The notes under the pieces were generated by a model that saw only the letters and a list, made by a program, of their open reading frames with translations, searched no databases and was not told where the DNA came from. The position numbers were made by a program, and so were the translations under genes. A stretch of 57,215 nucleotides of DNA. Source: an uncultured Clostridium sp. Its GTDB lineage: Bacteria; Bacillota; Clostridia; Clostridiales; Clostridiaceae. Position 1 is the first letter of the stretch. Each line of letters starts with the position of its first letter. This document shows, one piece after another, positions 52,659 to 57,215 of the stretch. The stretch spans positions 1 through 57,215 of the forward strand of contig URKQ01000021.1 in assembly GCA_900548455.1 (NCBI GenBank), in the 5' to 3' direction.

Positions 52659-53870
52659 TTAAAATTCTTCTTCCAATTTCTCAGATAATTTTTCCCACGT
52701 TAAATTAGAAAGATCAATATTTCTTTGGAATTTTCCTAACTTAACTTCATTTACCATTTCAATTAAATTCTCTTCTATGCTTCTTATAAATTTTGGTAAA
52801 TCCTCTTCATATGGTATATCCATATCTTTCATTCTTGGAGTTTTTAAGTATAATATTCTATTGCTTTTATTTATTTTTTCTCCTAACATCTCTTTTATTC
52901 CTCTTAGATTTGAAACAATTGCTACCATACCTGATGCTAAAGCTTCTACTAATACTAAAGGCATTCCTTCATAGAATGAAGGTAAAATAAACACTTCACA
53001 TTTTCTATACAAGTCAGCTAATTCATAAGGAGTTAATATTCCCTTAAATTCTATAGGTAACTTTGACTGCTTTGCTAATGCTCTAATAGAATCATATTCT
53101 ATTCCTTTACCATCTCCTACTATATATAAAACGACTTCATCTTTCTTAAATGGTAAATTTGAATATGCCTTAATTAGTTCTTCTACTCCTTTGGCTTTGC
53201 TTACTTTTCCTGTAAATACAATGTGTACTTTATCTCCTATAGTTTTATCTTTTGAAGGATAAAATATTTTATCATTATACCCTATATATGATATCTTTAC
53301 TTTACTTTCTTCTATATTAAATAAATCAACAATTTCTCTTTTTTCTGCTTCATGATGTGCAAAAATGCAATCTAACTTATTTATATTTTCAAGTATAAAT
53401 TCCTTCATTAACTCATGTTTCCCTAATTGTCTAATATCTGTTGCGTGACAAACTCCAATAATCTTTTTATCTGGATACATATTTCTAATAAGAGCTGTTA
53501 AAAGATATAGATGGTGACATATAATAACATCTGGTTTAAAATCTTCTACCGCCTTAGTTATAGCCTCTCTAAAACTATTTATCCATTGATTCAACATTTC
53601 TTCATTAAGGTCTATATATCTTGTACTATTGTAGGGCATAACATCACTCATTCCAACTACTGAAAAGGGCAATTCATCACTGCTAAAATATACTGGATAG
53701 GATAAAACCCATTTTTTCGTATTAAACTTCACTTCTTCATTTTTCTCTACAGCGAAAATTGCTGCCTGGTTATATCCCTTTTTATCCAGTTCCTCTATGC
53801 AATTAGTAAAAAACACTCCACTACCAGTTTTGAATGGCTTTTGGCTTAAAATATGTAATACATTTGTCAT
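52659..53870 (-). CDS. GT4 family glycosyltransferase
   Basis: 403 residues with the GT-B fold. N-terminal acceptor domain (about 1-190; KTGSGVFFTNCIEEL, ICHHLYLLTALIR, VCHATDIRQLG) and C-terminal nucleotide-sugar domain with IVFTGKVSKAKGVEELI and the retaining-enzyme E-x7-E motif in EGMPLVLVEALASG. No signal or membrane helix. It adds a sugar to an unknown cytoplasmic acceptor, such as a surface glycan precursor. Single-gene unit on the minus strand, divergent from the two-component system. Confidence 0.88.
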   Translation of the reverse strand: MTNVLHILSQKPFKTGSGVFFTNCIEELDKKGYNQAAIFAVEKNEEVKFNTKKWVLSYPVYFSSDELPFSVVGMSDVMPYNSTRYIDLNEEMLNQWINSFREAITKAVEDFKPDVIICHHLYLLTALIRNMYPDKKIIGVCHATDIRQLGKHELMKEFILENINKLDCIFAHHEAEKREIVDLFNIEESKVKISYIGYNDKIFYPSKDKTIGDKVHIVFTGKVSKAKGVEELIKAYSNLPFKKDEVVLYIVGDGKGIEYDSIRALAKQSKLPIEFKGILTPYELADLYRKCEVFILPSFYEGMPLVLVEALASGMVAIVSNLRGIKEMLGEKINKSNRILYLKTPRMKDMDIPYEEDLPKFIRSIEENLIEMVNEVKLGKFQRNIDLSNLTWEKLSEKLEEEF

Positions 53871-53969
53871 TGGCTTTCCCTTTCACACTTATACCTTGAA
53901 ATTTTATTATAAATATAACTCTATTTTACTACAGAGTCTTCAATTATAACATCTCTTTAAATCAGTGAG

Positions 53970-53999
53970 TTGAAAAATATAAAATTATATGTTTATAAT
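53970..53999 (+). promoter_or_regulatory. Sigma-A promoter of the LytTR two-component operon
   Basis: TTGAAA (53970-53975), 18-nt spacer, TATAAT (53994-53999), about 37 bp upstream of the response regulator start codon. Confidence 0.6.
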
Positions 54000-54036
54000 T
54001 GTAATAAATAGAAAATATATTATTTGAAGGTGAAGT

Positions 54037-54747
54037 ATGAATATTGGAATATGTGACGATGATTTAATTCAATTAAAACTTTTAAATAGCTTTTGCTTAA
54101 ACTGGAGCAAAATTAATAATATAGATGTTAAAATTTATACTTTTATCAGTGCTGAGTCCTTTCTTTTTCAATATGAAGATAATCTTTCTCTAGATGTTTT
54201 ATTATTAGATATCCAAATGAAAGAACTTACTGGAATAGACCTTGCTAAGAAACTTAGAAATATGAAAAATGATGTAGGTATAATTTTTATTACAGGGTTA
54301 AAAGAACATGTTTTTGAAGGATATCATGTACAAGCTATAGATTATTTAATGAAACCTGTTAAAGAGGAATTATTATTTAATGCTTTAAGTAGATCCTATG
54401 AAAATTTATCATGTGCAGATAAGTTCATCGTGATAGAAGAAAATAATCAAATTGTTAAATTAAAAGAAAAAGAGATTATATATGGGGAAAGCTCTAGCCA
54501 TAGCACCCTCTTATATACATCTGATAAAATCTTTAGAAGTAATAAAGGTATAAGCTATTATGAAAAAGAACTATCAAAGGATTTATTCTATAGATGTCAT
54601 CGATGTTATTTAATAAATATCTTGAAAATCGAATCAATTTCTAAATCCCAAGTAGAACTAGAAAACAATATTATAATACCAATTTCTAGAGGCAAATGGG
54701 AAAATTTAAATAAATCTTTTTTAGACTTTTATAGGAGTACATTATGA
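54037..54747 (+). CDS. LytTR family response regulator (AgrA/VirR-like)
   Basis: 236 residues: receiver domain (about 1-120; CDDD acidic pocket, phospho-Asp in LLLDIQMKELTG, Lys in YLMKPV) and a LytTR DNA-binding domain (about 135-235; IIYGESSSHSTLLYT, FYRCHRCYLINILKIESI, closing IPISRGKWENLNKSF). LytTR regulators control peptide pheromone, bacteriocin or virulence genes by binding direct repeats. The stop overlaps the kinase start by 4 nt. Likely targets are the ABC genes downstream. Confidence 0.9.
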   Translation: MNIGICDDDLIQLKLLNSFCLNWSKINNIDVKIYTFISAESFLFQYEDNLSLDVLLLDIQMKELTGIDLAKKLRNMKNDVGIIFITGLKEHVFEGYHVQAIDYLMKPVKEELLFNALSRSYENLSCADKFIVIEENNQIVKLKEKEIIYGESSSHSTLLYTSDKIFRSNKGISYYEKELSKDLFYRCHRCYLINILKIESISKSQVELENNIIIPISRGKWENLNKSFLDFYRSTL

Positions 54748-55919
54748 TAATATTTTGGAATTTAATTATATATTTTATATACATTTATTTGCTGTTTAAA
54801 GTTGGAAATATAGAAATGGGAAGGTTAAAAACAATAATTTTTTTCCTTCTATCACTTACAACCTTAATGGCTTTTATTTTATTTAATAAAATTCTATTAG
54901 GATGGTGCATTATAATTTTCTTTATTTTTCTATTTGATCTATTTTATGATAATGAACCGTTTCAACTACAATATAAAAAGCTTTCATCCATAGGTTTATT
55001 TATATTGTTTCTTGTTGCTTTAAATTTAATGTATCCCTCTTTCCAGTATGGTTTAATAATAGAAATTTTATTAGCCTTTTCTTTACTATTTTTATCATTT
55101 AATAGAAAGAAAACAGATCCTTTACATATTATCCTTATAATTTTTATTTTTTCAATTATTATAATTCTTACTTATATATCAAAAAGTTCATTATCCTATT
55201 ATCTAAATATTCTTTTAGGATTTCTTTTATTTCTTATGAATGAAAATATTTTAAGTAATTTTGAAAATAAATACGAAAAAGATACTTGTAATTTTCAAGA
55301 AAATCTTATTGCTCATCAATATGAAGAAATTAAAAATATTTACCTTGATATGAGGGGTTGGAGGCATGATTATCATAACCATATTCAAACCATAAAAGCT
55401 TATCTAACCTTTAATGAAATAGAAGCAGTCAATAAATACTTAAATACCCTAGATAAAAGCCTTGATGAAGTTGACTCTTATGTTAAATCAGGGAATTTAA
55501 TATTAGATGCTATTTTAAACAGTAAAATTTCTTTGGCTAAAAAGAAAAACATTAAAATTGTATGTAAAGCAGATGTATCAAATACGATTTCTTTAAGGGA
55601 CGTAGATTTATGTGTTATTTTAGGAAATTTGCTAGACAATGCTATTGAAGCCTCAGAACTAATTCCTATTGAAGATAGATTTATTCGTATCTACATTACA
55701 ATATTAAAAAAGCAATTATATATTTCAATTCAAAACTCTGCTAGAGAAGATTTAACTTTTAATGAAAAAAATTATATCTCTACAAAACGTGGCAATCATG
55801 GTTTTGGTATGAAAAGGGTAAAAATCCTTGTAGAAAAATATAATGGATATTTAAATCTTCAAAATGAATCCGGAATATTTGCCAGTGAAGTTACTATCCC
55901 TATTACATTGTCAAAATAA
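54744..55919 (+). CDS. AgrC-like GHKL sensor histidine kinase
   Basis: 391 residues: about six membrane helices (to ~175), then a short dimerisation helix with the phospho-acceptor in MRGWRHDYHNHIQTIKAY and an HATPase_c_5 domain with N-box LCVILGNLLDNAIEAS and G-box RGNHGFGMKRVK. This is the AgrC/BlpH/ComD type that senses peptide signals through its membrane domain. No AgrB or AgrD-like gene is seen in the window. Translationally coupled to the response regulator; a hairpin follows the stop. Confidence 0.9.
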   Translation: MIIFWNLIIYFIYIYLLFKVGNIEMGRLKTIIFFLLSLTTLMAFILFNKILLGWCIIIFFIFLFDLFYDNEPFQLQYKKLSSIGLFILFLVALNLMYPSFQYGLIIEILLAFSLLFLSFNRKKTDPLHIILIIFIFSIIIILTYISKSSLSYYLNILLGFLLFLMNENILSNFENKYEKDTCNFQENLIAHQYEEIKNIYLDMRGWRHDYHNHIQTIKAYLTFNEIEAVNKYLNTLDKSLDEVDSYVKSGNLILDAILNSKISLAKKKNIKIVCKADVSNTISLRDVDLCVILGNLLDNAIEASELIPIEDRFIRIYITILKKQLYISIQNSAREDLTFNEKNYISTKRGNHGFGMKRVKILVEKYNGYLNLQNESGIFASEVTIPITLSK

Positions 55920-55924
55920 TTTGC

Positions 55925-55965
55925 ATTTCGTGTTTGAATTTAAACAATTCATGCACGAAATTTTT
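55925..55965 (+). terminator. Terminator-like hairpin after the kinase gene
   Basis: ATTTCGTG (55925-55932) / CACGAAAT (55954-55961) arms with a loop of about 21 nt and a T-run. It separates the two-component genes from the ABC gene, so the latter may have its own regulated promoter. Confidence 0.6.
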
Positions 55966-56008
55966 ATCTGAATTGAAATTTACTATACTTATCTAAGAGG
56001 TGATAGTT

Positions 56009-57215
56009 ATGAGAAAACTTAATTCAATTCCTAAAAATATGATTTATACTATGAAAAAGTTAAAAAAATATGAGGGTACTTCATTTTTCTATTATTCTCT
56101 TTTTTATATTATCCTTTCAATTTCATCCACATTTTTAACTATGGCTCTTCCAAGCTTTGCAATTGAATTGATATCAAGAAATCTTGAAGTATCTAAACTT
56201 ATCCTATACTTAACTTTATATCTAAGTGGCTTATTATTAATAAATTTTATTTTAAGCAGAATAAAAACCCTATTCGATACAAAAGCCAACTTTTTAAGGA
56301 CTGATATGAGTATTGAACTAGGTGAAAAAATTCTTGATGTAGACTACATGTTTATTGAAAGCCTAGAAGGTAAAAATCATATAGAAAAAGCCTTTGAAGC
56401 TGTTTATGCAGGAAATGCCATTGGATTTGAAGCCTTTGCAAAAGATTCAATATTAATAATTATCAGTATACTAGGTTTACTACTATACTCAGTTATAACA
56501 TCAAGTTTAAATATTTTTATACTAATAATATTGATAATTTGTCCTTTAATTAGTATTTTAGTAAATAAAAAAAATGTTAAATGGATTTTGAATCATAAGG
56601 AAAAATGGATTGAACATGAAAAGAAACTTAGATATTTAAAAACTCAATGCATTGATATAAAAAATGGTAAGGATATTAGACTTTATAAAATTGAAAACTG
56701 GTTTATTGATTTGTTTAAAGCTCTTTTAAATAAAAGATTATTTTGGTTTAAAAAAGAATATTTAAGATATTTTAGTGCTGAAGCCATTGACCGTTTTCTT
56801 ACACTTATTCGTGACCTATCAGTCTATGGGTATCTTCTTTATAAAGTAACAAATGGAATGAATATTTCGTCCTTTGTACTATATGTTGGAGTTGTAGCTG
56901 GCTTTGGAAATTGGATAAAGGAAATCTTTGATACCCTTACTCATCTTCAAAGTAATAATATTATAATTAACGATTTCAGAAACTTTATAGAAAGAAAAGA
57001 TGTTACAAATAGATTAAAGGGAATACCAATTCCTCCTAGAAAAACTCATGAAATAACCTTTGAAAATGTAACTTTTTCATACCCTGATAGCAATAATCTA
57101 ATATTTAAAAACTTTAATTTAAATATTAGGTCTGGGGAAAAAATAGCCCTTGTAGGAATGAATGGAGCTGGCAAATCAACTCTAGTAAAATTACTATGTG
57201 GCCTCTATAAGCCAG
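56009..57215 (+). CDS. ABC exporter half-transporter, cut by the window end
   Basis: About 402 N-terminal residues visible of an expected ~580. Six-helix permease part (about 20-310), then the start of the ATPase domain: ITFENVTFSYPDSNN and Walker A GMNGAGKST at the very end. The signature and Walker B motifs lie outside. The permease half is of the clostridial export type often found with LytTR two-component systems. Start ATG at 56009 behind AAGAGGTG. Directly after the Agr-like system; probably its target gene for peptide or lantibiotic export or immunity (inference). Confidence 0.88.
   Translation, partial: MRKLNSIPKNMIYTMKKLKKYEGTSFFYYSLFYIILSISSTFLTMALPSFAIELISRNLEVSKLILYLTLYLSGLLLINFILSRIKTLFDTKANFLRTDMSIELGEKILDVDYMFIESLEGKNHIEKAFEAVYAGNAIGFEAFAKDSILIIISILGLLLYSVITSSLNIFILIILIICPLISILVNKKNVKWILNHKEKWIEHEKKLRYLKTQCIDIKNGKDIRLYKIENWFIDLFKALLNKRLFWFKKEYLRYFSAEAIDRFLTLIRDLSVYGYLLYKVTNGMNISSFVLYVGVVAGFGNWIKEIFDTLTHLQSNNIIINDFRNFIERKDVTNRLKGIPIPPRKTHEITFENVTFSYPDSNNLIFKNFNLNIRSGEKIALVGMNGAGKSTLVKLLCGLYKP

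Noticed and set aside
52777..52990. Two overlapping plus-strand frames inside the glycosyltransferase gene
   Set aside because: Antisense shadows; the GT4 motifs on the minus strand are clear.
56104..56289. 61-codon minus-strand frame inside the partial ABC gene
   Set aside because: The plus-strand ABC exporter is continuous through this stretch and ends in a Walker A motif.

Overview
The window is AT-rich DNA of a Clostridium sensu stricto type organism. Evidence for this is A/T-biased codon use, strong AGGAGG-type ribosome binding sites, rho-independent terminators between most units, several methyl-accepting chemotaxis proteins, a Spo0E-like sporulation phosphatase, HPr kinase, a CPC_1213-type small protein and oxygen-independent metabolism. 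No rRNA, tRNA, CRISPR, insertion sequence or prophage gene was seen. It reads as chromosomal DNA made of many short operons, most on the minus strand.

Left part (1-21.9 kb): housekeeping and accessory single genes. These are hprK (cut by the window edge), a DUF896 protein, a Spo0E-like protein, an iron-sulfur-flavoprotein-like reductase, peptide deformylase, two chemoreceptors, an S9 peptidase, a DUF457 membrane hydrolase, a DMT exporter, a free-standing ATP-cone protein, bioY with a clear BirA operator, a cytoplasmic 5'-nucleotidase-like phosphatase, an RDD protein, a zinc-ribbon protein, an LtaS-like sulfatase with an M20 amidohydrolase, a zincin-like protein, a transaldolase, mntP behind a yybP-ykoY (Mn2+) riboswitch, and tspO.

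Middle part (22-37 kb): first, a GntR-headed catabolic cluster with a GlpA-like FAD dehydrogenase carrying a BON-like N-terminus, an NAD/FAD oxidoreductase, a DUF1667 protein, an FGGY kinase and an alkyl-DHAP-synthase-like flavoprotein. Second, an apparent resistance operon: a long 5' leader with its own sigma-A promoter, a 7-codon upstream ORF, competing inverted repeats and a strong terminator, followed by a small unknown protein, three GNAT acetyltransferases and a heterodimeric ABC exporter. This looks like ribosome-mediated attenuation. Third, an orphan OadB sodium pump subunit with a tiny OadG-like partner.

Right part (37-57 kb): a Na/Pi transporter behind a KdpDE-like two-component pair, a third chemoreceptor with a sigma-D-like promoter, and dipeptidase PepV. 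Next is a seven-gene TetR-linked cluster (two paralogous double-SCP2 proteins, class III aminotransferase, split transketolase, VOC protein, TetR) behind a perfect 42-bp palindrome containing a FadR/YsiA-like operator core. It is followed by an L-cysteine desulfidase family protein, a GT4 glycosyltransferase, an Agr-like LytTR/GHKL two-component system and the start of an ABC exporter cut by the window end.

The two most interesting regions are the attenuator-led acetyltransferase/ABC operon (about 29.5-35.8 kb) and the SCP2/transketolase/aminotransferase cluster (about 45.2-51.2 kb). The cluster could plausibly build an amino-ketol or amino-diol lipid, but that function is inference only.
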